Shown: positions 54,588-62,779, numbered from the stretch's first letter. The stretch is DNA of 64,000 nucleotides from an uncultured Lachnospiraceae bacterium (GCA_959022495.1 CAUEYX010000004.1:124001-188000), one strand, 5' to 3'. A program made the numbers and translations. Notes: a model not told the origin generated them from the letters alone.

Positions 54588-56072
54588 ATGATGATGACAG
54601 ATACAATTTATTCTCTTTTTCAATATATAGCGGTCAAAAACAGGGAGAAAGCGGCTGTTATTGAAAATAACAGAACAATGACCTTTGGAGAGCTTTTTGA
54701 TTTGACAGACAGGATCGCGGGGACTTTCCCGGAACAGATAAGCAGCATCGGCATTGTAATGGACCACCGGGCAGAAATGATTGCCGCCATCCTTGCAGTA
54801 CTTAAATGCGGTGCCAGATATGTTCCGGCAGAGCCTTCCTTCCCCACCGGAAGAATTCAGTATATGATGGGCGAAGCGGAGGTTGATTTCATATTGACGG
54901 AAAGGGCATACGCGGACAAGCTGGAGGGCTTCGAGCTGCGGCTGACGGACTGTGAGATCTGCGGTCTGGAGGCTCCTGCGGCAGAGAAAAAAGCGGCGGG
55001 GAATCCTGACCTGCCGGCCTATGTACTCTATACATCCGGCACAACGGGCCGGCCGAAAGGCGTCTGTGTGACTAACCGCAATGTATGCCATTATGTGAGG
55101 GCATTTCAGCATGAGTTCCATGTCAGCACGGAGGATGTGATGCTTCAGTATTCTGTCTGTTCCTTTGACATTTTTGTAGAAGAAGTCTTTGCAGGCCTCT
55201 TAAACGGAGCGGCAGTCGCTATTCCGGCAGAGGAAGATAAAGCGGATATTCATTCCCTTATGAAATTTGTTGAGAAACATCACGTGACAATGATCAGCGG
55301 ATTCCCGTATCTGCTGGCGGAAATGAATCATCTGCCCCGGATTCCCTCCTCCCTGCGTCTGCTGATCAGCGGCGGGGATGTGCTGCGGGGCGTCTATGTG
55401 GACCGTCTGCTTGAACAGGCGGATGTCTATAATACATATGGTCCTTCGGAAACAACGGTATGCGCGTCTTATTACCGCTGTAATGACGGGACCGTTCTGG
55501 AAGACGGAACTTATCCCATCGGGAAGCCTGTGAAGGGAAGCAGTATCCGTATACTGGATGCTGACGGAAATGAAGTTCCTGCCGGGAAAACCGGGGAAAT
55601 CTGTATCTATGGCAGTGGTGTGTCCTTCGGTTATATCGGGGACCACGAGGAAGAAAATAAGGTTTTTGAGCGTCTGGCAGCTGGAGGGACTATGTACCGG
55701 AGCGGGGATCTGGGATATTTCCTGCCCGACGGGAATATTGCATTTCTTCACCGCAAAGATACACAGATCATGATCTATGGAAAGCGTGTAGAGGTATCGG
55801 AGGTAGAGTCCCGCCTGTATCAATGTAAAAGCGTACAGCAGGCGATAGTCCGCGCTTTTACAGATGAGAACGGGCTTTCCTATATGACAGCTTATGTTGT
55901 GCCCGCGGAGCAGAATATAAAGGTGTCCGCAGTGAGAAGCGAGCTGGCGGAAAACCTGACTACATTCATGATACCGGAATTTTTCGTGAAGATGCCCTCT
56001 ATCCCTCTGAATACGAACGGAAAGCCGGATATGGCGAAACTGCCCGTTGTGATGAAAGAGGGGGATCTTTGA
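54588..56072 (+). CDS. Stand-alone amino acid adenylation protein
   Basis: This ANL-family enzyme (494 residues) has the motifs of a nonribosomal peptide synthetase adenylation domain: YVLYTSGTTGRPKGV (A3), YNTYGPSETTV (A5), MYRSGDLGYFLPDGN (A7), HRKDTQIMIYGKRVEVSEVE (A8) and PLNTNGKPDMAKL with the A10 lysine. No carrier, condensation or thioesterase domain is attached, and none is encoded nearby. It would activate a carboxylic acid, probably an amino acid, as acyl-AMP. DltA-like ligases have a similar stand-alone form, but dltB, dltC and dltD are absent here. Its stop overlaps the GNAT start by one base. Confidence 0.87.
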   Translation: MMMTDTIYSLFQYIAVKNREKAAVIENNRTMTFGELFDLTDRIAGTFPEQISSIGIVMDHRAEMIAAILAVLKCGARYVPAEPSFPTGRIQYMMGEAEVDFILTERAYADKLEGFELRLTDCEICGLEAPAAEKKAAGNPDLPAYVLYTSGTTGRPKGVCVTNRNVCHYVRAFQHEFHVSTEDVMLQYSVCSFDIFVEEVFAGLLNGAAVAIPAEEDKADIHSLMKFVEKHHVTMISGFPYLLAEMNHLPRIPSSLRLLISGGDVLRGVYVDRLLEQADVYNTYGPSETTVCASYYRCNDGTVLEDGTYPIGKPVKGSSIRILDADGNEVPAGKTGEICIYGSGVSFGYIGDHEEENKVFERLAAGGTMYRSGDLGYFLPDGNIAFLHRKDTQIMIYGKRVEVSEVESRLYQCKSVQQAIVRAFTDENGLSYMTAYVVPAEQNIKVSAVRSELAENLTTFMIPEFFVKMPSIPLNTNGKPDMAKLPVVMKEGDL

Positions 56073-56566
56073 TGAAGACGATGATACGGAAAGTAAAGCC
56101 GGAGGACATAGACCTGCTGATCCAGTGGCGGATGGAAGTCCTGCATGAAGTGTTTGGCATTCCCCAGGATCAGCCTATGGAAGAATTGGAAAAAGAGAGC
56201 CGCCGCTATTATCAGGAGGAGCTGGCATCGGGCGGGCATGTGGCCTGCTTTGCCTGCCTTGGGGATGAGATCGCCGGCTGCGGAGGAGTCTGTATCTATC
56301 AAGAAATGCCTTCTCCGGACAATCCAACGGGAAAATGCGCGTATCTCATGAATATTTATACCCGCCCCAAATACCGGAAACAGGGGATTGGGGACGCCAT
56401 CGTAAGCTGGCTTACCGGACAGGCGGTACAGAAGGGAATCTCTAAAATCTATCTGGAGACTTCCCAGGCGGGCAGGCGCCTGTATCAGAAAAACGGATTT
56501 GTCCCTATGCAGGATATGATGAAACTGCCCGTCTCAGGGGCGGAAAAGGAAAGAGATAGAATATGA
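56072..56566 (+). CDS. GNAT family acetyltransferase
   Basis: This 164-residue N-acyltransferase starts at ATG 56072. The acetyl-CoA site is RPKYRKQGIGDAIVSWLTGQA, with the preceding strand CAYLMNIYT. The closing YQKNGFVPMQDMMKL is typical of the fold. The substrate is unknown. It sits directly after the adenylation gene (TGATG junction), which suggests the two act on related compounds, such as modification of an amino-acid-derived toxin; this is inference. Confidence 0.87.
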   Translation: MKTMIRKVKPEDIDLLIQWRMEVLHEVFGIPQDQPMEELEKESRRYYQEELASGGHVACFACLGDEIAGCGGVCIYQEMPSPDNPTGKCAYLMNIYTRPKYRKQGIGDAIVSWLTGQAVQKGISKIYLETSQAGRRLYQKNGFVPMQDMMKLPVSGAEKERDRI

Positions 56567-57198
56567 TGCTAAACGCGAAGAAATTATATCAGCTTCTGAT
56601 GGATACATACGGAAGGCCCCGCTGGTGGTCAGATGATCCCTTTACGGTGATGTTCCAGGCGGTCCTGGTGCAGAACACCGCATGGGGCAGTGTGGAAAAG
56701 ACCTGCGCGGCCATCGGCAGCAGGCTGGCTCCGGAAGCGGTCGGAGCGATGCCTCTGGAGGAACTGGAGGAGCTGATCCGTCCCTGCGGCTTTTATAAAG
56801 CCAAAGCCCGCGCCATAAAAGCGATTACCGTATGGTATGGTCAATATAACTTTGAGCAGGATAAAGTCCGCCGGATCTCCCTGCCAAAACTGCGAAAAGA
56901 ACTGCTGGCAATCCGGGGCGTAGGTGCGGAGACCGCGGATGTGATCCTGGTATACGCCTTTTATAAGCCTTCGTTTATCGTTGACGCATATACCCGCCGG
57001 TTCCTTTCCCGGATGGGGTATTCTTTTTCTGATGACGATTCCATCCGGCGTTTTTTCCAGGCGTCTCTGCCGGAGGACGCAGAAGTTTACGGATGGTGCC
57101 ACTGGCTGATTTTGGATCACAGTATCACTGCGTGCAGGAAAAGCCCGAAATGTGAGATGTGTCAGCTGAAAATAAAATGCATGCAATGTTTGTCATAG
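56563..57198 (+). CDS. Endonuclease III-like (MagIII-type) DNA glycosylase
   Basis: This HhH-GPD protein (211 residues) contains the helix-hairpin-helix IRGVGAETADVILVYAF and catalytic Asp141 in FIVDAYTRRFL. Bifunctional endonuclease III has Lys in the GVGRKTA motif, whereas here Glu123 stands in that place, so it is probably a monofunctional glycosylase like the MagIII group (3-methyladenine removal). The C-terminal cysteines (CRKSPKCEMCQLKIKC) have spacing 5-2-5 instead of the usual 6-2-5, so an iron-sulfur cluster is possible but not certain. It overlaps the GNAT gene by four bases and ends the operon. Confidence 0.85.
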   Translation: MMLNAKKLYQLLMDTYGRPRWWSDDPFTVMFQAVLVQNTAWGSVEKTCAAIGSRLAPEAVGAMPLEELEELIRPCGFYKAKARAIKAITVWYGQYNFEQDKVRRISLPKLRKELLAIRGVGAETADVILVYAFYKPSFIVDAYTRRFLSRMGYSFSDDDSIRRFFQASLPEDAEVYGWCHWLILDHSITACRKSPKCEMCQLKIKCMQCLS

Positions 57199-57207
57199 AG
57201 GAAGTTA

Positions 57208-57760
57208 AAATCTGGATTTGTGGGGGAGACTCATAATGGTTAGCGGCAAATCGGACGAAAACTTCGGAGGGGTTGTCGAAGACGTATTCTGCGCGAGGGT
57301 GTGGGTGGCTTCGGCTCCGCTCCATAGGGCAGGAAAAACTACAAAATCAGAAGATATGCTAAATACAAAGTTTGGCAATGGGCAACTCCCTCCGGTCAGA
57401 CAATCCCATTGCCAAACTTAACGCATATCCCCTGATTTTTACTTTTTCCAAGCCCCATTCCGAAGTTACCTCAGCCACCCACATCCCCGCGCAGAAAGGC
57501 GTTCGAAAAGGCGCTCCGCTGTTTTCTTGTTTTGCTCAAGACGGGAAGAGTCTTCCCGGCAGATGCAGGATTTTGAAAGAGGGTGAGGAGGGAGCGTAAC
57601 TGGAGAAAAGGAGCCGTGCCGAGTCCGAAAGGTAATGAAATTGGAGACAGCCGGAACTGCACCTGCTCCGCCCCGCCCCTCTTCACGAATACGTCCTTAA
57701 TTAATCCTGCTGTTTTCAGACCCATTCTTTTAAACTCGTCTCCCCCACAAATCCAGATTT
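57208..57760 (+). mobile_element. MITE-like palindromic element, 553 bp
   Basis: The ends are a perfect 23-bp inverted repeat: 57208-57230 (starting AAATCTGGATTTGTGG) and 57738-57760. The interior is also self-complementary. CTGCGCGAGGGTGTGGGTGG (57291-57310) matches, in reverse, the stretch near 57472-57491. At the centre AAGTTTGGCAATGGG (57368-57382) pairs exactly with 57405-57419. The whole element could fold into one long hairpin. It encodes no convincing protein. This is the form of a miniature inverted-repeat transposable element moved by a transposase in trans. I see no clear target-site duplication. Its right end supplies the stop codon of the leftward gene at 57759. Confidence 0.75.
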
Positions 57761-58259
57761 AGTCTTGGTATAGTTTCATCCCCATCCAGTGTTTCATGTG
57801 ATCCAGCATTTTTTCATCGGGCTCAATATACACGCATGCGTTATTCTGCTCCAATGAGATGATGACAGCGTATACTTTCGCGGATGGGTTGCCTGAGCTG
57901 TAATCATATACTTTATCCGGTTTGAATGAATTCAGCCGCGGAGAATTTTTGGGAGCAATGATTTCTGCTGTCTGGATATCAAAGCTTTTGAGTTTTTTTC
58001 TCTTCTCACGGTTGTAGATTACATCGATCTGGAGGTCATGATTCAGGAGCATGTATTCGTATTCTACATTGAGCCTCGGGAAGATGAAGTAGTATGCAAG
58101 CACCGCGGCAAGCGCTGCGACAATAAATGAGAGAAACCCAAAGAAGGGCATTCCCAGAACGGCGATCGCAACGATTACCAGGATGACAAGAATGCGGACA
58201 GGGAGATCGTATGGCTTTGGTCTGCGGGCTACAATCAATTCATATAATGCGTCATTCAT
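57759..58259 (-). CDS. Two-helix membrane protein, DUF6106-like
   Basis: The 166-residue product has a short cytoplasmic start (MNDALYELIVARRPKPYDLP), two membrane helices (about 22-60) and a soluble C-terminal domain containing YEYMLLNHDLQIDVIYNREKR and AVIISLEQNNACVYIEPDEKML. It resembles DUF6106-type proteins of Lachnospiraceae; the function is unknown. It begins 3 bases after the PucR-type gene and is probably co-transcribed with it. Its TAA stop is formed by the last bases of the MITE-like element, so the C terminus may have been altered by insertion. Confidence 0.72.
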   Translation of the reverse strand: MNDALYELIVARRPKPYDLPVRILVILVIVAIAVLGMPFFGFLSFIVAALAAVLAYYFIFPRLNVEYEYMLLNHDLQIDVIYNREKRKKLKSFDIQTAEIIAPKNSPRLNSFKPDKVYDYSSGNPSAKVYAVIISLEQNNACVYIEPDEKMLDHMKHWMGMKLYQD

Positions 58260-58262
58260 AAT

Positions 58263-59168
58263 TTACTGGTTCCTTTCTGCGTGTACATAGTTTATTACCA
58301 TTGTGGCGACCTTGAAGGTCATTGCGTCCTCAAAAAGGCGGAGGTCCAGGCCTGTGCGTTTTTGGATCTGTTCCAGACGGTAGATCAGTGTATTCCGGTG
58401 CATGTGGAGCTGACGCGATGTCTCGGCTATATTGAGATTATTCTGGAAGAACCGGTTGATTGTCGCGATGGTATCCTCATCAAACGAGTCCGGAATGTCT
58501 TCTCCGAATATCTCTTTTAGAAAGCTTTCACACAGGGGAAGGGGCAGACGGTATATGAGCCGCCCAATTCCAAGTTCATTGTAGGGAAAAACAGTCTGCT
58601 CTGAGTAAAACAGTTTTCCAACCTTTAATGCAAGGCTTGCTTCCTGAAAAGCTCCCGGAAGATCTGCGAGTGTTTCGATTACCGAACTGTAAGCCAGCCG
58701 GACATGGGCAAGGGCCTCGGTGTTGAGTGTGTCCACAATCGTGCGGGCAATGCCGCGGATATGATCGGGCGTTTCCGCAGCGCGGATAGGACGGAGTATG
58801 GCAGATACCTTTGCGGACACGGGGACCAGATAGGTTTTGGTCTGGGAAGGAAACAGGCTTTTTAATATTTCTGACACAGTATCATCCATGGATTTTGTCT
58901 CAAGGAGAAAAAGCACGCGGCGCTCGTCCGTGTTTATGTGGAGGCGGGCGGCGCGGTCATGGATGTCATATGACGGAATTCCGCCTGTCAGCAGGCTCTT
59001 TAGAAAGTCTGCTTTGTTATATTTTTCTCTGTAAGCTGTGCACAGACAGCGGATCTGGTTGAGAGCCTGTTCTGTCTGTTCCAAAGATTCTGATGCCACA
59101 TCAAAGGGAATGCCTGTGATGCGTTTTAACTCCTGAAGCGCTTTCTGCAGTTCTTGTGTCTGGTCCAT
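58263..59168 (-). CDS. PucR/CdaR-type helix-turn-helix regulator
   Basis: This 301-residue transcription regulator has a central GGDEF-like domain of the CdaR type (about 80-215) and a C-terminal PucR helix-turn-helix (about 235-298) with FFQNNLNIAETSRQLHMHRNTL and YRLEQIQKRTGLDLR. Such proteins sense metabolites and control sugar-acid, purine or amino acid genes. It lies downstream of the sugar ABC ATPase on the same strand, separated by a terminator, and might regulate carbohydrate genes. Confidence 0.85.
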   Translation of the reverse strand: MDQTQELQKALQELKRITGIPFDVASESLEQTEQALNQIRCLCTAYREKYNKADFLKSLLTGGIPSYDIHDRAARLHINTDERRVLFLLETKSMDDTVSEILKSLFPSQTKTYLVPVSAKVSAILRPIRAAETPDHIRGIARTIVDTLNTEALAHVRLAYSSVIETLADLPGAFQEASLALKVGKLFYSEQTVFPYNELGIGRLIYRLPLPLCESFLKEIFGEDIPDSFDEDTIATINRFFQNNLNIAETSRQLHMHRNTLIYRLEQIQKRTGLDLRLFEDAMTFKVATMVINYVHAERNQ

Positions 59169-59193
59169 TCGTTATCCTATCCTCGTCTTTAAT

Positions 59194-59226
59194 GAAAAGG
59201 GCTGCACCCGGTAAAAGTGCAGCCCC
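59194..59226 (-). terminator. Terminator of the ABC ATPase gene
   Basis: On the minus strand GGGCTGCAC (plus 59217-59225) pairs with GTGCAGCCC (plus 59199-59207), followed by TTTT. Confidence 0.8.
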
Positions 59227-59274
59227 CATATATGTTCGATAAGCGGCGGCTGTCGGCAGAAACCGATCAGCCAT

Positions 59275-59308
59275 GAATAGCATCTTAGCAACCGCTTCGC
59301 TGCTATTC
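59275..59308 (-). other. Stem-loop in the 3' untranslated region of the ABC ATPase gene
   Basis: GAATAGCA (59275-59282) and TGCTATTC (59301-59308) are perfectly complementary. The structure lies between the stop codon and the terminator and may stabilise the transcript. Confidence 0.5.
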
Positions 59309-59321
59309 CAATTTTATAATA

Positions 59322-60434
59322 TTAGTTTGTAATCGTCAACTCTGTCTCTTTGTCAAAGATGTGGATCTTCTCCATATCGAGCGCAAATACAGCCTTGTCG
59401 CCTGTTCTCAGTGTTGTGCGCGGATTAACGCGTGCTGTCATCTGAGTTCCTGCTACATCAAAGTACAGGAATACTTCAGCACCCAGCAGCTCGTAAACTT
59501 TGATCGTTGATTTGATCACGCTGTCCGGAGAGTTGCTGATAAATGCTTCTGAGTCATGTACATCCTCAGGACGGATTCCGAGAACAACTGTCTTTCCATT
59601 ATATCCGCCGTCGATGAGAGCTTTCTTCTTGGAGCCCGGAACTTTCAGCACATGATCGCCGATTGTCAGAGTAACATCATCACCCTTAACAGAGCATACA
59701 GCGTCAAGGAAGTTCATCTGCGGAGATCCGATGAATCCGGCAACAAACAGGTTGCACGGTGTATTGTAAAGGTTCTGCGGTGTGTCTACCTGCTGTACAA
59801 CGCCGTCTTTCATAACAACGATTCTTGTACCAAGTGTCATAGCCTCTGTCTGGTCATGTGTTACGTAGATGATCGTAGCGCCCAGATTCTCGTGAAGCTT
59901 GGAGATCTCGATACGCATCTGAACACGAAGCTTAGCGTCAAGGTTAGAGAGCGGCTCGTCCATCAGGAATACCTTCGGGTTACGAACGATTGCACGTCCC
60001 ATAGCGACACGCTGTCTCTGTCCACCGGAAAGAGCTTTCGGTTTACGGTCAAGCAGTTTGTCAAGGTCAAGAATTCTTGCTGCCTCTTTTACCTTTTTGT
60101 CGATTTCAGCCTTCGGAACTTTGCGGAGTTTCAGACCGAATGCCATGTTGTCATATACTGTCATATGCGGATACAGAGCATAGTTCTGGAATACCATCGC
60201 GATATCACGGTCTTTCGGCTCTACGTCGTTCATAACTTTTCCGTCGATTTTAAGAGTACCGCCGGAGATATCTTCCAGACCCGCGATCATACGGAGTGTT
60301 GTGGACTTTCCACATCCCGACGGTCCGACGAAGATGATAAATTCTTTGTCTTCGATCTCAAGATTAAAGTCTTTTACCGCATGGAATCCGTTCGGGTAAA
60401 TTTTCTGAATGCCCTGAAGTGATAAACTTGCCAT
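59322..60434 (-). CDS. Carbohydrate ABC transporter ATP-binding protein (UgpC/MsmX type)
   Basis: This ATPase (370 residues) energises CUT1-type sugar importers. Motifs: Walker A VGPSGCGKST (about 36-45), Q loop VFQNYALYPHMTVYDN, signature LSGGQRQRVAMGRAIVRNP, Walker B VFLMDEPLSNLDA, and the H loop YVTHDQTEAM. The C-terminal third is the regulatory OB-like domain. It stands alone with its own promoter and terminator, as multi-client ATPases such as MsmX and MsmK do. It could therefore serve the importer at 3.8-6.9 kb, which has no ATPase gene. Confidence 0.95.
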   Translation of the reverse strand: MASLSLQGIQKIYPNGFHAVKDFNLEIEDKEFIIFVGPSGCGKSTTLRMIAGLEDISGGTLKIDGKVMNDVEPKDRDIAMVFQNYALYPHMTVYDNMAFGLKLRKVPKAEIDKKVKEAARILDLDKLLDRKPKALSGGQRQRVAMGRAIVRNPKVFLMDEPLSNLDAKLRVQMRIEISKLHENLGATIIYVTHDQTEAMTLGTRIVVMKDGVVQQVDTPQNLYNTPCNLFVAGFIGSPQMNFLDAVCSVKGDDVTLTIGDHVLKVPGSKKKALIDGGYNGKTVVLGIRPEDVHDSEAFISNSPDSVIKSTIKVYELLGAEVFLYFDVAGTQMTARVNPRTTLRTGDKAVFALDMEKIHIFDKETELTITN

Positions 60435-60480
60435 TGTTATATAGCCTCCTTATAATATCTGTTTCATTGAATCTGAAATT

Positions 60481-60509
60481 AGTATACTTCTGCGGGCACG
60501 GATGGACAA
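60481..60509 (-). promoter_or_regulatory. Promoter of the ABC ATPase gene
   Basis: On the minus strand TTGTCC (plus 60504-60509) and TATACT (plus 60481-60486) are 17 bases apart. Confidence 0.65.
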
Positions 60510-60604
60510 TGGCACGAGTGACTAAAAAAGAGAAAAAAAAATGTACATTTGTGACAGTGAAAGATAAGAAGGCGGGCAGCAGACGCGATGATGGAAGGGA
60601 TTGA

Positions 60605-60633
60605 TTGACGTTTGGATATAAATCCGATACAAT
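60605..60633 (+). promoter_or_regulatory. Promoter of the cyclophilin gene
   Basis: TTGACG (60605-60610) and TACAAT (60628-60633) are 17 bases apart. Confidence 0.65.
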
Positions 60634-60715
60634 AGCATTGGTGTTGTCCGGGAAAGAAGCACTTTTCGGTACAGCAGACATTTAATGAAAATTACATTAA
60701 AAGGGGAAGACAAAC

Positions 60716-61234
60716 ATGACGAATCCAATTGTTACAATTGAAATGCAAAACGGCGATATTATGAAAGCAGAACTTTATCCTGAGGTCGCTCCGAACACGG
60801 TTAACAATTTTATATCACTGATTAAAAAGGGGTTCTATGACGGGCTGACATTCCACCGGGTGATCCGCGGTTTTATGATTCAGGGCGGATGTCCGGACGG
60901 AAACGGCATGGGAGGCCCGGGCTATTCAATTAAGGGTGAGTTCTCGCAGAACGGTTTTAAAAACAATCTTGCGCATGATCCGGGAGTGCTTTCTATGGCA
61001 CGGGCAATGCATCCGGATTCAGCGGGCAGCCAGTTCTTTATTATGCACGAGAAGGCGCCGCACCTTGACGGAGCGTACGCGGCATTCGGCAGGATTACGG
61101 AAGGGATGGACGTAGTGAATAAAATCGCAGAGACAGCTACAGATTACAGTGACCGTCCGTTTGAGACGCAGGTGATGAAGAAAGTTACGGTGGAGCTTTT
61201 CGGAAAAGAATACGACGGGCCGGAGACGGTTTAA
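60716..61234 (+). CDS. Cyclophilin-type peptidyl-prolyl isomerase
   Basis: This cytoplasmic protein-folding enzyme has 172 residues. Family signatures are FHRVIRGFMIQGGCPDGNGMG (Arg and Phe of the active site), SMARAMHPDSAGSQFFI and LDGAYAAFGRITEGMDVV. There is no signal peptide. The length is normal for small bacterial cyclophilins. AAGGGGAAG precedes ATG. The DMT transporter gene follows 17 bases after the stop and may be co-transcribed. Confidence 0.95.
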   Translation: MTNPIVTIEMQNGDIMKAELYPEVAPNTVNNFISLIKKGFYDGLTFHRVIRGFMIQGGCPDGNGMGGPGYSIKGEFSQNGFKNNLAHDPGVLSMARAMHPDSAGSQFFIMHEKAPHLDGAYAAFGRITEGMDVVNKIAETATDYSDRPFETQVMKKVTVELFGKEYDGPETV

Positions 61235-61251
61235 GGAGATCAAATAGGAAT

Positions 61252-62154
61252 ATGGCTGGAAAAAAACAAAGTCCGGCGGCTGTATGCGCGCTTGCCCTGT
61301 TGTGCTGTGCACTGTGGGGGAGCGCGTTTCCCTGTATTAAATTGGGATATGCATGGCTGGATATTAAAGGGACGGGGAGCCAGATCCTGTTTGCGGGATA
61401 CCGGTTCTTCCTGTCTGGGATATTTACCTTTGTAATAGGATGTATGATTGAGCGGAAGTTCCTGACCATGAAACGGTCCTCGGCATGGTATATTTTCCGC
61501 CAGGGAATATTACAGACAACAGTACAGTATGTCTGCTTCTATATCGGGCTTGCCCATGCAACAGGGGCAAAAAGCTCGATTATCAACGCTTCCCAGGGCT
61601 TTGTAGCAATTATCGCATCCTATTTTATGCTGAAATCTGAAAGGATGACATGGAAAAAAACCGCGGGCTGCATTCTCGGCCTGGCCGGTGTGGCGGTAGT
61701 CAATCTTGCCCCCGGCGCGTGGGGCAGCGGATTTTCGCTGAAAGGCGAGGGAATGATTGTGGTGTGCACTGTTGTATATGGGATCAGCATGGTGCTGCTT
61801 AAGATGATTTCAGATGAAGAAAGCGCGATGACGATAACCGCATACCAGACGCTTATAGGAGGAGCATTATTGATTTTTATCGGCGCTGTAATGGGCGGCC
61901 AGGTAAGCGGATTCAGCTTAAAGAGTATCCTTCTCCTGATCTACATGGCGCTGCTGTCGACGGCGGCGTTCAGCATCTGGACCATCCTCATGAAAGAAAA
62001 TCCGGTTGGGAAAGTTGCGGTCTATACCTTTACCATACCAATATTCGGGGTCGTGCTTTCGGGCCTGATCCTGGGAGAGCAGGTGCTGGAAATAAAAAAT
62101 TTGGCAGCCCTTGTACTAGTGAGTACGGGAATTATAATTGTGAATAAAGAGTGA
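61252..62154 (+). CDS. EamA/DMT family transporter
   Basis: The 300-residue product has ten predicted membrane helices in two EamA repeats, the first starting VCALALLCCALWGSAFPCIKLG, the second MIVVCTVVYGISMVLLKMIS. The substrate is unknown; relatives export amino acids or other metabolites. It is a different subfamily from the DMT protein at 45611. Its stop codon TGA lies inside the left arm of a long palindrome. Confidence 0.88.
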   Translation: MAGKKQSPAAVCALALLCCALWGSAFPCIKLGYAWLDIKGTGSQILFAGYRFFLSGIFTFVIGCMIERKFLTMKRSSAWYIFRQGILQTTVQYVCFYIGLAHATGAKSSIINASQGFVAIIASYFMLKSERMTWKKTAGCILGLAGVAVVNLAPGAWGSGFSLKGEGMIVVCTVVYGISMVLLKMISDEESAMTITAYQTLIGGALLIFIGAVMGGQVSGFSLKSILLLIYMALLSTAAFSIWTILMKENPVGKVAVYTFTIPIFGVVLSGLILGEQVLEIKNLAALVLVSTGIIIVNKE

Positions 62155-62221
62155 ACGGGGTCAGGCCCCTTTGAGGAGAATTGTCAGAATATTCTCCCGA
62201 AAAGGGCCTGACCCCGTTCAC
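62151..62221. repeat. Palindromic extragenic element, bidirectional terminator
   Basis: GTGAACGGGGTCAGGCCC (62151-62168) is perfectly repeated in inverse at 62204-62221, with a second inner stem GGAGAAT/ATTCTCC. The arms include the stop codons of both convergent genes (TGA at 62152-62154 on plus, and at 62218-62220 on minus). The ACGGGGTCAGGCCCC core recalls REP-like palindromes that are mobilised by IS200-like (RAYT) transposases in other bacteria; that origin is from memory of such repeats and not tested. Confidence 0.75.
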
Positions 62222-62721
62222 AGTTTGAACTCCATAATATAGTCATCCATGATAAATCCCTCCCCGATGTCGGCTTCCTGTGTATCAATTGTCTCGAAGC
62301 CAAGGTGGCGGTACACGCCGAGGGAATTGTCGTTGTGTTTATTGCAGGTCAGCCATATAGCAGTATATCCGCGATTTTGGCACAGTTCTTTTAAGAATTC
62401 GAATGCGTTCGTTGCCAGATGGCGTCCGCGGTATTCTTTTTTTATGTAGAGTTTGCTGAGGAAGAGCCGGTTATCTTCGCCGGGGTGGATACCCGTATAG
62501 CCGCAGAATTGTCCGTTATCAAACAGCTGATAGTACTCATAGCCCTCTGAGAGCTGTTCATTTAACGCGGGATAGGACTGGAATTTTTGTACCATGTAAT
62601 CCACCTGTTTTTTCCCGATAATGGGAGTGAAGTGCTCATTCCAGATGATGCTGGCGAGATCAGCAATGGCTCGGACCTGGTCATCATTGACCGCTTTTTT
62701 TGCTTCAAATTTTGTGTCCAT
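62218..62721 (-). CDS. GNAT family acetyltransferase
   Basis: The 167-residue N-acetyltransferase has the acetyl-CoA motif KLYIKKEYRGRHLATNAFEF and the closing YRHLGFETIDTQEADIG followed by FIMDDYIMEFKL. Start ATG 62721 is chosen because AGGAGG lies about 9 bases upstream on the minus strand; the open frame continues further but without a site. The motif IWNEHFTPIIGKKQVDYM is typical of a clostridial subgroup. The substrate is unknown. Confidence 0.88.
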   Translation of the reverse strand: MDTKFEAKKAVNDDQVRAIADLASIIWNEHFTPIIGKKQVDYMVQKFQSYPALNEQLSEGYEYYQLFDNGQFCGYTGIHPGEDNRLFLSKLYIKKEYRGRHLATNAFEFLKELCQNRGYTAIWLTCNKHNDNSLGVYRHLGFETIDTQEADIGEGFIMDDYIMEFKL

Positions 62722-62779
62722 TAGGTTAACCTCCTGTTTTTGAAATGATATTGTAGAAATTACAGCCGGCTGTCTTATT

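Noticed and set aside
53823..55121. A 432-residue open frame on the minus strand
   Set aside because: It is antisense to mutM and the adenylation gene, both clearly coding on the plus strand.
54588..56072. DltA (D-alanine ligase) for teichoic acid modification
   Set aside because: The general form fits, but dltB, dltC and dltD are absent and the neighbours are DNA repair genes.
57218..57599. Short plus-strand open frames inside the palindromic element
   Set aside because: They span inverted-repeat arms, have no ribosome binding sites and resemble no protein.
59556..60422. A 288-residue open frame on the plus strand
   Set aside because: It is antisense to the ABC ATPase, which has all its motifs on the minus strand.
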